Notes: generated from the sequence alone by a model not told the origin. Shown: positions 1 through 6,969, numbered from the stretch's first letter. The stretch: DNA of 7,668 nucleotides from Chloroflexota bacterium (GCA_005880175.1 VBJR01000130.1:1-7668); one strand, 5' to 3'. Translations and numbers: made by a program.

Positions 1-1284
1 GCATGTCGAAGCTCCCGGCGACGTGCACGTCGGGACCGAAGTGCAGCGGGCCGGGCGCCGACTCCCTGAACCACAGGTCCGTCGGCAGCGTCGTCGTGTT
101 GTCGGCGGCCAGGTTGCGATAGTCGTAGTACGTGATCCCGACGGTGCCGTTCGCCGTCACCGCCAGCGTGGGCATGAAGGCCGGGCGGCCGGTCGGCGTG
201 CTGACGATCTGCGGCGTCGACCACGTCCGGCCCTGGTCGAACGAGGTGATCATCTCCACCTGGTCGAACTGACCGCCGCTCGGGGTCGGGTCCTCCCACA
301 TGTCGTAGAGCTGTCCGGTGACCGGGTTGATCGCCTGGAGGGATTCCTCCCCGGCCCGCACCGGCGCGCCCGTGACCGGGTCGTTGGGCTCGGCCCGGAC
401 GATGTCACGGATGACGTGGCGCGGGCTCCAGGTCTGGCCGCCGTCGTCCGACCGGACGTAGGCGAGGTGATCCACGTTGTCCGGCGTGGTCAGGACGTCG
501 AAGTCGTACAGCGTGCCGCTGCGCGGGTCGATGACCAGGGAGTTGCCGTCGGTGAACTCGTTGGCCCCCGTCTGGAGGATGACCTGCGGCGCGGACCACG
601 TGTTCCCGCCGTCATGGGTCACGGAGAGCATGGCCGGAGAGGACTGGGCCGGGGCGGCCAGGGGCGCCGCCGCCGCGCTCGACCGCGCCAGGCGTCCGCC
701 GGGCGCCATGCGCTGCGTCGCCGCGGTCGCCGTGGTGCCAGGGACGTCCACGAAGCGGTCCCAGATCGCGTACGCGGTCAGCGGCCGCGTGGGGTCGGCG
801 AAGATCAGCTCCTTGTCGTCCGTGGGGTTGCAGTTGGGACCGGATCCGGTGTTGGCGCTGATGAGCCGGGTGTCCTTCCAGGTCCGCCCGCCGTCGAAGG
901 AGCGGGCCGCGGCGATGCCGTTGCGGATGCACGTGCCGAACGGGCCGTCGAACACGACCGCGATCGAGTAGGCCAGGCCGGTCCTGTCGAACGCGATGCC
1001 GGGGTCCGACGCGCGTCCGTAGTCGACGCCGCCCGGCGCGCACGTGGTGAACGGCAGAGTGGTCTGCTGGAAGTGGCGGCCGCCGTCGGAGCTGACCCCG
1101 GCCACGAGCCCGCGGGAGCCGCCGTCGTTCCAGCGGTCCTGCTGCCACGCGCCGACCAGGTTGCCGCCACGGCGTATGGGTCGGGGTCGGACACCTGCAC
1201 CAGGCCGCCCCAGGCGTACGTCGTGCCGATGCTGGCGACGAGCGCGGCGGCCGCGAGCACGGCCGGCTTCCAGGCGCTTCTCAT
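1..1284 (-). pseudogene. Secreted Asp-box (BNR) sialidase-like protein, frameshifted and cut by the window edge
   Basis: This gene is read in two frames. The 5' piece (from 1284 to about 1165) starts MRSAWKPAVLAAAALVASIG, a signal peptide, and continues to VQVSDPDPYA. Sense then resumes one frame over at about 1165 with GNLVGAWQQDRW and stays open for about 388 codons to position 2, where the window ends. The second piece carries five Asp-box motifs: SSDGGRHF, SFDGGRTW, THDGGNTW, SDDGGQTW and SFDQGRTW, as expected of a beta-propeller of the exo-alpha-sialidase/BNR superfamily. I saw no F/YRIP motif, so true sialidase activity is not shown. Relatives, as I recall them, have about 30 residues (roughly CTADNV...EVEPWVAVNP) between the two pieces, and these are missing here. 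That suggests a deletion as well as a frame change. ATG 1284 is preferred over 1290 and 1299 because AGGGGG (1296-1291) lies 6 nt upstream. It follows dacB directly. An assembly error is possible. Confidence 0.72.
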
Positions 1285-1298
1285 GGTCATCCCCCTCA

Positions 1299-2912
1299 TC
1301 AGCAGCCGGACCGCGTCCAGCTGCACTCCACCGCGTGGCCATGCGGGTCCAGCGCGGGCCGCGTCGTGGCGGGTCGGGCCGTCGCCGCGGGGCTGGCGGG
1401 CACCCCGCTCGTCCGGCTGAACTCCGCCAGGTCGATCGCGATGGCGTCCTCGAGGTCCTTCGGGGCGCCGCTCAGGTAGTTGTTCTCCATGATCGAGAAC
1501 ACGAGCCGCTCGCCGTCCGCGTCCGTGACGTAGCCGGACAGCGCGCTCGCGCCGGTCAGGGTCCCCGTCTTGGCGTGGACGTTGCCGGCGGCCGGCGTGC
1601 CGGTCATCCGGCTGCGCAGCGTGCCGCCGACCAGCGGGTCGGACTGGCCCGCGACCGGGAGCGCGTTGAACCAGGTCTGGAACCACGGCTCCTTCTGGGC
1701 GCCGATCAGCAGGTTCGTGGTCTGCAGCGCCGGGATGAAGTCGAGATTGCTCAGGCCGGAGCCGTCCACGATCTGGACGGTGCCCGCGTCCACGCCGAGC
1801 TGCGAGGCCACGCCGGTGACGGAGGGCAGGCCCGCGTCCCAGCTCCCCACGCCCTGGACCTTCGCGCCCATCGCCTTGACCAGGATCTCCGCGTGCGCGT
1901 TGTTGCTGAGCTTCAGGAACGGGATGAGCAGCTGCGACAGCGGGATCGACTGCCGGGTCGTGATCGCCCGCGCCCCGGCTGGCGTGGCCCCGCGGACCGT
2001 CGGGCCGGCCACGCGCACGCCGTGCCGCTGGAGGTCGTCCCGGAACAGCGCCGCCGCGTAGCCGGTCGGGTCGCTGACCGTCGAGAGGGTCGAGTCCACG
2101 CCCGCGTCGGTCGCGATGGTGCCGGTCACGACGATGTCGTTGACGCCGTTGCGGCGCTCCACGCTGATGTTGTCGCCGGACCCCGCGGCGGCCGTCGTCG
2201 CCTGGTCGGTGACGTGGACGAAGTCGGTGGCCGGGACCGTGCGCACGACGGCCGGCTGGCCGGCGGCGGCGCCGGGGCGGGTCTCGACGGTCAGCGAGCC
2301 GACGTCGAAGACGGCGTCCGCGGCCACGGTCAGGGCCGAGATCTCGGGCTGGAACGAGAACGGGTTGTTGTCCCACGCCCAGTTGTCGCCGTACTGCCGG
2401 TGGTCGAAGAACGTGTCGTCGGCCACGAGGCGGCCGCTGACGACCTTCACGCCCGCGGCGGCGACGGCCGCCGCCAGCGCGTCGTAGTCGGCGGGCTGCA
2501 GCGTCGGGTCGCCGGTGCCCCGCAGGAACAGGTCGCCGCCCAGGGCCGAGCCGGTCTGGGCGCCGCCGGCGGCGACGGTGGTGCTGAACCGGTAGTCCGG
2601 CCCGAGCACCTGCATGGCGGCCAGCGACGAGTAGGCCTTGTCGTTGGACGCGGGCACGAGCCGGTTCGTGCCCAGGTGGTTGTACAGCGTCTCGCCGGTC
2701 GTGGCGCTGCGCACGACCACGTCGGCCTGCGAGCCCTGGAGACGCGCGTCGGCGAGCACCTGGTCGATCGCCTGGGTGAGGCTCCCGACGCCGCCGGACG
2801 GCGTCGCGGCGGACGGCGTCGCGCCGCTGCTGATCACGCCGGCCGCGCCCACCAGGGCCGCCAGCGCGAGGCTGGACGCGGCGCGCCACGGCCGAACGTT
2901 CCCGAATCGCAT
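1299..2912 (-). CDS. dacB: D-alanyl-D-alanine carboxypeptidase/endopeptidase, PBP4 (class C, peptidase S13) type
   Basis: The 537-residue product is a secreted penicillin-binding protein that trims peptidoglycan stem peptides and cleaves D-Ala-mDAP cross-links outside the membrane. All three catalytic motifs are visible in order: SxxK as S89-N-D-K92 (in PASNDKAYSS), SxN as S336-N-N338 (in LKLSNNAHAE), and KTG at 448-450 (in VHAKTGTLTG). The PBP4-typical DGSGLS stands at 383-388. Residues 1 to about 30 form an Arg-containing, hydrophobic signal peptide, and the long stretch between SxxK and SxN (about 110-310) fits the extra domains of this family. The tail after about residue 500 is rich in Ala, Pro and Thr and ends in Cys. 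ATG 2912 is fixed by AAAGGAGG 10 nt upstream and by the signal peptide beginning there. The stop TGA overlaps the first possible ATG of the downstream sialidase-like gene, so the two are probably co-transcribed. Confidence 0.95.
   Translation of the reverse strand: MRFGNVRPWRAASSLALAALVGAAGVISSGATPSAATPSGGVGSLTQAIDQVLADARLQGSQADVVVRSATTGETLYNHLGTNRLVPASNDKAYSSLAAMQVLGPDYRFSTTVAAGGAQTGSALGGDLFLRGTGDPTLQPADYDALAAAVAAAGVKVVSGRLVADDTFFDHRQYGDNWAWDNNPFSFQPEISALTVAADAVFDVGSLTVETRPGAAAGQPAVVRTVPATDFVHVTDQATTAAAGSGDNISVERRNGVNDIVVTGTIATDAGVDSTLSTVSDPTGYAAALFRDDLQRHGVRVAGPTVRGATPAGARAITTRQSIPLSQLLIPFLKLSNNAHAEILVKAMGAKVQGVGSWDAGLPSVTGVASQLGVDAGTVQIVDGSGLSNLDFIPALQTTNLLIGAQKEPWFQTWFNALPVAGQSDPLVGGTLRSRMTGTPAAGNVHAKTGTLTGASALSGYVTDADGERLVFSIMENNYLSGAPKDLEDAIAIDLAEFSRTSGVPASPAATARPATTRPALDPHGHAVECSWTRSGC
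2795..2824. repeat. 15-bp tandem duplication inside dacB
   Basis: Two adjacent 15-nt units (2795-2809 and 2810-2824), each beginning CGGACGGCGTCGCG, differ only in the last base. On the coding strand they encode the repeated ATPSA/ATPSG segment just after the signal peptide of DacB (about residues 31-40). The unit is a multiple of three, so the frame is kept. It is probably a slippage duplication in a tolerant linker. Confidence 0.8.
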
Positions 2913-2920
2913 GTATCGAC

Positions 2921-2930
2921 TTCCTCCTTT
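2921..2930 (-). promoter_or_regulatory. Strong ribosome binding site of dacB
   Basis: Read on the minus strand this is AAAGGAGGAA, close to a full anti-16S match. Its AGGAGG core (2928-2923) is 10 nt upstream of ATG 2912. It decides the dacB start. Confidence 0.85.
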
Positions 2931-2962
2931 CCCCTGCCTGTGGGTGGGACGTGTGCTGGGTT

Positions 2963-2990
2963 GCAGTAGTAAGACGTTTCGGACTGTCAA
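2963..2990 (-). promoter_or_regulatory. Candidate sigma-70-type promoter of dacB
   Basis: On the minus strand a perfect -35 box TTGACA (2990-2985) is followed after 16 bp by TACTGC (2968-2963), a weaker -10 box. Transcription would start near 2956 and leave a leader of about 44 nt containing the strong ribosome binding site. The region lies between the divergent dacB and ftsY-like genes. The -35 is convincing; the -10 is inferred from spacing. Confidence 0.5.
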
Positions 2991-3041
2991 AAAGTCGCAC
3001 GCGGAGACGGAATCGAGACGGTGACGGCACAATGGATGCTC

Positions 3042-3941
3042 ATGCCTTCGATCTGGGACCGAGTCGCCACCCGAACCCGCAGCCTGTTCAGCGACGGCCT
3101 CCGCGCCGCCGGCACCCCGCTCAGCCCGAACTTCTACGACGAGCTCGTGGAGCTGCTGGTCGCCGGCGACCTCGGCCCCGCGCTGGCCGAGCGGGTCGCC
3201 GACGCGGTGCGGCGGCGCCGGCCCGGCACGCTGGAGACGGCCCGGGCCGCCCTGGCCGACGAGCTGGGGGCCGCGATGTCGCACAAGGCCCGGGGCCTGA
3301 TGATCGACGCCCGCCCGGCCTGCGTCCTCCTGTACGGCATCAACGGCTCGGGCAAGACGACCACCGTCGGCAAGCTCGCGTACCTCCTTCGCCAGGACGG
3401 GTTCAACCCGCTGGTGGTGGCGGCCGACACGTACCGGGCGGCCGCGATCGAGCAGATGGAGGTGTGGGCGGAGCGCGCCGGCGTGCCCTGCTTCTCCGGC
3501 CAGCCGGGCGGCGACCCGGCGGCCGTGGTGTTCGACGGCATCCAGCTGGCGGCCCGCCGGGGCAACGCCGTGGTGCTGGTGGACACCGCCGGGCGCCTCC
3601 AGACCCAGAGCAACCTGCTCAACGAGCTGGCCAAGGTGGGCCGGGTGGCGGCGAAGGCGCTGCCGGGCGCCCCGCACGAGTCGCTGCTGGTGCTCGACGG
3701 CAACCTGGGCCAGTCGAACCTGGCGCAGGCGAAGGGCTTCAACAAGGCCCTGGAGATCAGCGGGCTGGTGCTGACCAAGATGGACGGGACGGCCAAGGGC
3801 GGCGCCGTGGTCGCGATCGAGTCGGAGCTGGACGTGCCCACCAAGCTGATCGGGGTGGGCGAGGGGCCGGCCGACATGGCCCCGTTCGACGTCGCCCGGT
3901 TCGCCCACTCGCTGCTCGGCGACGGGGTGCCGGCGGCGTGA
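3042..3941 (+). CDS. ftsY: Short, divergent FtsY-type signal recognition particle receptor GTPase
   Basis: The 299-residue product has a short N domain (about 1-85) and an SRP-type GTPase G domain. Motifs in order: P-loop GINGSGKTTT (99-108), DTYRAAA (129-135), DTAGR (181-185), DGNLGQS (219-225, usually DATTGQN), TKMD (245-248) and GVGE (271-274). FtsY docks ribosome-SRP complexes at the membrane for co-translational insertion. PGAPHE just before the DGNLGQ motif is FtsY-like, and there is no Met-rich M domain, so it is not Ffh. It lacks the acidic or membrane-binding N-terminal extension of many actinobacterial FtsY proteins and has a shortened first helix. The start is uncertain: GTG 3021, ATG 3036 and ATG 3042 are in frame, and none has a clear Shine-Dalgarno. 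I chose 3042 because MPSIWDRV begins the N domain and CACAAT (3028-3033) could be the -10 of a leaderless or nearly leaderless start. The stop overlaps the next gene. It could be the only FtsY or a second copy. Confidence 0.87.
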   Translation: MPSIWDRVATRTRSLFSDGLRAAGTPLSPNFYDELVELLVAGDLGPALAERVADAVRRRRPGTLETARAALADELGAAMSHKARGLMIDARPACVLLYGINGSGKTTTVGKLAYLLRQDGFNPLVVAADTYRAAAIEQMEVWAERAGVPCFSGQPGGDPAAVVFDGIQLAARRGNAVVLVDTAGRLQTQSNLLNELAKVGRVAAKALPGAPHESLLVLDGNLGQSNLAQAKGFNKALEISGLVLTKMDGTAKGGAVVAIESELDVPTKLIGVGEGPADMAPFDVARFAHSLLGDGVPAA

Positions 3942-4654
3942 GCCTGGCCGACCCGCACTGCCACACGACGGCGTCCGACGGCATGGCCGAACCCGCCGAG
4001 CTGGTGCGCGGGGCCGTCGAGCACGGCCTGCGCCTGATCGCCGTCTGCGACCACGACACGATGGCCAAGGCCGCCGAGGTCCGCGAGCGCGGCCAGGAAG
4101 CCGGCCTGGCGGTGATCTGCGGCGAGGAGGTCACCACCCGCTGGCCGGCCCAGACGCACGTGGTGGGCTGGTTCCTGGAGCGTCCGGTCCGCAGCGGCAT
4201 GTCGCTGGAGGACACGGTCGCGGCGATCCACGACCAGGGCGCGCTGGCGGTCATCCCGCACCCGTTCATGCCCACGTACTTCGCGTCCTGCCAGCCCGAC
4301 ATGCTGGCGCGGCTGATCGAGCGGCACCCGCTGGACGGGATCGAGGTCGATCACCCGTCGCCCACCTCGGACGGCCGGCGGCGCCGGCTGGCCGAGTTCT
4401 ACAACGCCAACCGGGAGCGCCTGGGCGCCGCCATCGGGGCGAGCGACAGCCACTTCGGCGGGCACGACCTGGGCCAGGTGCTCACGGAGTTCGAGGGCGA
4501 GACGGCCGACGACTTCCGGCGCGCCGTGCTGGAGCGGCGCACGCAGCCGCGCCGGGGCCGTCCGGCGAGCGTGCCCAGGAGCCTGGCGCTGCGCCAGCAG
4601 TGGCGGAGCCTGGTCGAGCTGCCGGTGCTGCGGGCGACGGGCCGCCTGTCGTAG
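3938..4654 (+). CDS. PHP-domain metal-dependent phosphoesterase
   Basis: The 238-residue protein belongs to the polymerase-and-histidinol-phosphatase (PHP) superfamily, which hydrolyses phosphoester bonds with a cluster of metal ions. Ligand motifs are clear: H7-C-H9 (in DPHCHTTASDG), D14, D38-H-D40 (in AVCDHDTM), E63/E64, H74, H108 (in IPHP) and D170-S-H172 (in GASDSHFGG). The length fits stand-alone bacterial PHP phosphatases, some of which act on nucleoside 3',5'-bisphosphates or RNA 5' ends. The substrate cannot be told from sequence. The Arg-rich C-terminus (about 195-225) may contact nucleic acid or nucleotide, which is inference. The GTG start at 3938 overlaps the preceding stop as GTGA, so translation is probably coupled to the FtsY-like gene. 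The HxH motif begins at residue 7, as usual, which supports this start. Confidence 0.9.
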   Translation: MSLADPHCHTTASDGMAEPAELVRGAVEHGLRLIAVCDHDTMAKAAEVRERGQEAGLAVICGEEVTTRWPAQTHVVGWFLERPVRSGMSLEDTVAAIHDQGALAVIPHPFMPTYFASCQPDMLARLIERHPLDGIEVDHPSPTSDGRRRRLAEFYNANRERLGAAIGASDSHFGGHDLGQVLTEFEGETADDFRRAVLERRTQPRRGRPASVPRSLALRQQWRSLVELPVLRATGRLS

Positions 4655-4670
4655 CGGGCGGCCGGGGGCG

Positions 4671-5375
4671 TCAGCCCGCCGCCGCCAGCTCCAGCAGCAC
4701 CTCGTGCACCGCGGCCGGGGCGGCCAGGATGTCGCCGCTGTCCAGCCAGTCGTCGCCTCCGGTCCAGTCGGTCACGCGGCCGCCCAGCTCCAGCACCAGC
4801 GCGGCGCCGGCGGCCACGTCCCACGTGCCCAGCTCGAGCTCCGCGCGGCGCAGGTCCTCGAAGCGGCCCAGGCAGCCGAGCAGCACCGGGACGTACTGGT
4901 CCATCCGCTCCTTGACCCGGAACGGGAAGCCCGTCGCCACGACCGCCGCGCGGGGGTCGCCCGGCGCCAGCGGCGGCAGCCGGTCGCCGTTCAGGGTCGC
5001 GCCCCGGCCCCGCTCCACCGCGAACTCCAGGCCCAGCCACGGCGCCAGCACGACGCCGACGACCGGCCGCCCGGCGTCCACCAGCGCCACGGACACGCCG
5101 ACCACCGGCATCGCCCGGGTGAAGTTCGTGGTCCCGTCCAGCGGGTCCACCGCCCAGCGGGTGCCGGAGCGGGCGCCGCCGCGCTCCTCGGCCAGGATGG
5201 GGACGCCCGGCGCCAGCCGGTTCAGCGTGTCCACGATGGCCTGCTCGCTGGCCCGGTCGGTGTCCGTGACGTAGTCGCCGGTGCGCTGCTTCAGCTCGCC
5301 GGGATGGCGCTCCAGGCCGGTGCTCCGGAGGACCTCGGCGCCGGCCCTGGCGGCCTCGAGCGCGGCGCCCAGCAG
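4671..5375 (-). CDS. Inositol-monophosphatase-family phosphatase, probable CTG start
   Basis: With a CTG start the product is 234 residues, slightly short for the family. IMPase motifs are complete: GDYVTDTD (33-40), LAEE (E63/E64), DPLDGTTNF (77-85) and WDVAAG (185-190, with metal ligand D186). The family removes phosphate from inositol-1-phosphate, histidinol-phosphate, fructose-1,6-bisphosphate or PAP using Mg2+. The substrate is unresolved. The expected N-terminal helix, LLGAALEAARAGAEVLR, is encoded, but reading upstream well into the RAM gene there is no in-frame ATG, GTG or TTG. The first canonical codon, GTG 5234, would remove 47 residues including the GDYVTDTD motif. CTG 5375 lies 9 nt after GGAGG (5389-5385) and 4 nt after the upstream stop, fitting termination-reinitiation. 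CTG 5372 is an alternative. The gene is convergent with the PHP gene, 16 nt away. Confidence 0.88.
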   Translation of the reverse strand: MLGAALEAARAGAEVLRSTGLERHPGELKQRTGDYVTDTDRASEQAIVDTLNRLAPGVPILAEERGGARSGTRWAVDPLDGTTNFTRAMPVVGVSVALVDAGRPVVGVVLAPWLGLEFAVERGRGATLNGDRLPPLAPGDPRAAVVATGFPFRVKERMDQYVPVLLGCLGRFEDLRRAELELGTWDVAAGAALVLELGGRVTDWTGGDDWLDSGDILAAPAAVHEVLLELAAAG

Positions 5376-5379
5376 GCGG

Positions 5380-5661
5380 CTAGGCCTCCAGGCCGAGGCC
5401 GAACATGGCCTCCAGGTCGTGCCGGGAGAACTGCTGGAACGCGACCATCGTGTGCGTCCGCTCGATCCCGTCCAGCCCGGCGAGCTTCTGCGTGACGATC
5501 GCGGCCAGCTCGTCCTGCTCGCGGACCCGGACGATCGCGACGAAGTCCCAGTCGCCGGTCACCGTGTAGACCTCGGCCACGCCGTCCGTTCCGGCCAGCG
5601 CGGGGCCCAGCGTGGCGAGCCCGGCGCGGGTCGCGCGGACCAGGAGGATGGCCGTCAGCAC
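5380..5661 (-). CDS. Stand-alone Lrp/AsnC ligand-binding (RAM) domain protein
   Basis: The 93-residue protein is an Lrp/AsnC C-terminal RAM (regulation of amino acid metabolism) domain without a helix-turn-helix. It has the beta-alpha-beta ferredoxin-like pattern: VLTAILLVR, then GVAEVYTVTGDWDFVAIVRV (about 27-46), then GIERTHTMVAF. Such proteins form dimers or octamers, bind amino acids or other small effectors, and may partner full-length Lrp regulators. The C-terminal SRHDLEAMFGL is like that of other stand-alone members. GTG 5661 is chosen because VLTAILLV is the usual family start. An earlier ATG (5712) would run into the divergent methyltransferase gene and add unrelated sequence. A TAGACT box (5674-5669) ends 7 nt before the GTG, suggesting a leaderless or nearly leaderless mRNA. 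It is followed at once by the IMPase gene. Confidence 0.88.
   Translation of the reverse strand: MLTAILLVRATRAGLATLGPALAGTDGVAEVYTVTGDWDFVAIVRVREQDELAAIVTQKLAGLDGIERTHTMVAFQQFSRHDLEAMFGLGLEA
5385..5389 (-). promoter_or_regulatory. Shine-Dalgarno GGAGG inside the RAM gene, serving the IMPase gene
   Basis: GGAGG on the minus strand falls in the last codons of the RAM-domain gene (GLGLEA, then TAG at 5382-5380). It sits 9 nt before CTG 5375 and 12 nt before CTG 5372. It is the main evidence that IMPase translation begins at one of these CTG codons. Confidence 0.55.
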
Positions 5662-5668
5662 CTGGACG

Positions 5669-5678
5669 AGTCTATCTT
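5669..5678. promoter_or_regulatory. Shared bidirectional promoter core for two divergent leaderless genes
   Basis: On the plus strand TATCTT (5673-5678) fits TAnnnT; if it spans -12 to -7, +1 is 5685, exactly the A of the methyltransferase ATG. On the minus strand TAGACT (5674-5669) also fits TAnnnT and puts +1 at 5662, one base before the RAM GTG at 5661. The key -12/-11 TA of both boxes is the same base-pair step, 5673-5674. No good -35 was seen on either side, and neither gene has a Shine-Dalgarno in the 23-nt gap. Confidence 0.5.
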
Positions 5679-5684
5679 GCCGGC

Positions 5685-6332
5685 ATGCAACGGATGGTGC
5701 GAGACGATCCACTCGACCCGGATCCCGGTTTTGCCGAGCTGTACGCCTCGTTTCCGGACGCCACCGACCTCGAGCCCTGGCTGGGCTGGTGCCGGGAGGC
5801 GGACGGCCCCGTCCTGTACCTGGGCATCGGCACCGGCCGCCTGGCCGTGCCGCTGGCCGCCGCCGGCGTCGAGCTGGTGGGCGTGGACGCCCACCCCGGC
5901 ATGCTCGACCGCCTGCGGGCGCGCCTGCCCGCCGTCGAGCTCGTGCTGGCCCGCATCGAGGAGCTGGACCTGGGCCGGCGCTTTCCGCTGGTGATCGGAC
6001 CGTCCAGCGTCCTGGAGAGCCGGGACCGCCTGGCGGCCGCGGCCCGGCACACCACGGGCCGCGTGGCCATGGAGCTGATGAACCCCCACTGGCTGCTGGA
6101 GGTGCGGCACCCGCGCGTGCGGGTGCTGGAGGCGACGGGCGACCGCGCCGAGATCGAGGTCGACTACCCGGGTCGCTGGACGCACCGCGCCAACGTGGCG
6201 CTGTGCTGGCCGGAGCGCATCGAGCCGCTGCTGGGTCGAGCCGGGCTCACCCTGGAGCTGATGCGGGGCCGGGACCCGGACGCCGACCTGGACGAGAGCC
6301 CGACCTACCTGGTGCTGGCCCGGGTGCTCTGA
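5685..6332 (+). CDS. Class I SAM-dependent methyltransferase
   Basis: The 215-residue protein has a Rossmann-type SAM-binding fold. Motif I is VLYLGIGTGRLAVPLAAAG (43-61), where GxGxG binds SAM. The usual acidic residue before the glycines is Leu here. The strand-2 acidic residue that would bind the ribose is D68 in VELVGVDAHPGMLDRLRARL. The segment RIEELDLGRRFPLVIGPSSVL (90-110) fits motifs II/III. The C-terminal half (about 128-215) would give substrate specificity and resembles no family I can name, so the target molecule is unknown. ATG 5685 is favoured over ATG 5694 because the TATCTT box puts the transcript start on it. The gene diverges from the RAM gene and ends just before a strong hairpin. 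Confidence 0.85.
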   Translation: MQRMVRDDPLDPDPGFAELYASFPDATDLEPWLGWCREADGPVLYLGIGTGRLAVPLAAAGVELVGVDAHPGMLDRLRARLPAVELVLARIEELDLGRRFPLVIGPSSVLESRDRLAAAARHTTGRVAMELMNPHWLLEVRHPRVRVLEATGDRAEIEVDYPGRWTHRANVALCWPERIEPLLGRAGLTLELMRGRDPDADLDESPTYLVLARVL

Positions 6333-6334
6333 TC

Positions 6335-6383
6335 GCCCCGGGCGCTCGACCGGGCCGTTCGCCGGCCCGGTCGAGCTCGGGGC
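6335..6383. terminator. Strong bidirectional hairpin terminator
   Basis: A perfect 14-bp stem pairs GCTCGACCGGGCCG (6344-6357) with 6363-6376 around the loop TTCGC (6358-6362). A further 5-bp stem, GCCCC (6335-6339) with GGGGC (6379-6383), extends it across a small internal loop. It begins 3 nt after the methyltransferase stop and lies 20 nt from the convergent doxX stop, so it can serve both. There is no T-tract, as is common in actinobacteria. Confidence 0.8.
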
Positions 6384-6402
6384 ACCGTGGCGCCGGTCGT
6401 GG

Positions 6403-6912
<510 letters not shown>

Positions 6913-6939
6913 CTGATTCGCTACCTCCCAACGACAATG

Positions 6940-6969
6940 AAACTAATCAGACATAAGTCGTGGGGTGAA
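6940..6969 (-). promoter_or_regulatory. Candidate doxX promoter with overlapping imperfect inverted repeat
   Basis: On the minus strand TTCACC (6969-6964) and TAGTTT (6945-6940), 18 bp apart, could be -35 and -10, with +1 near 6933 ahead of the doxX Shine-Dalgarno. Within it, ACTAA (6942-6946) and TAAGT (6954-6958), 7 bp apart on the plus strand, form an imperfect inverted repeat (4 of 5 matching). The segment is AT-richer than its surroundings and is a plausible operator for the divergent HxlR protein. Assignment is by position and symmetry only. Confidence 0.35.

Noticed and set aside
805..1164. Continuation of the sialidase signal-peptide frame beyond the break
   Set aside because: After about 1165 this frame gives Ser/Arg/Ala/Pro-rich nonsense, while the neighbouring frame gives Asp-boxes; the open frame is fortuitous.
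1155..1180. Programmed frameshift in the sialidase-like gene
   Set aside because: No slippery heptamer or evident stimulatory structure at the junction, and conserved residues seem missing, so deletion or sequence error is more likely.
1044..2969. Long open frames on the plus strand opposite dacB and the sialidase-like gene
   Set aside because: Low-complexity Arg/Gly/Ala translations with no motifs; they are shadows of the motif-bearing minus-strand genes, caused by high GC.
3042..3941. Ffh (SRP54) identity for the GTPase
   Set aside because: There is no M domain after the G domain, and PGAPHE before the DGNLGQ motif is FtsY-like.
4654..4679. GCGGGC/GCCCGC hairpin between the PHP and IMPase stops as a terminator
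   Set aside because: Only a 6-bp stem with a 14-nt loop that overlaps the end of the IMPase coding sequence; not distinguishable from GC-rich background.
5662..5712. Longer RAM protein starting at ATG 5712
   Set aside because: It would overlap the divergent methyltransferase, add non-conserved residues before VLTAILLV and lack a ribosome binding site.
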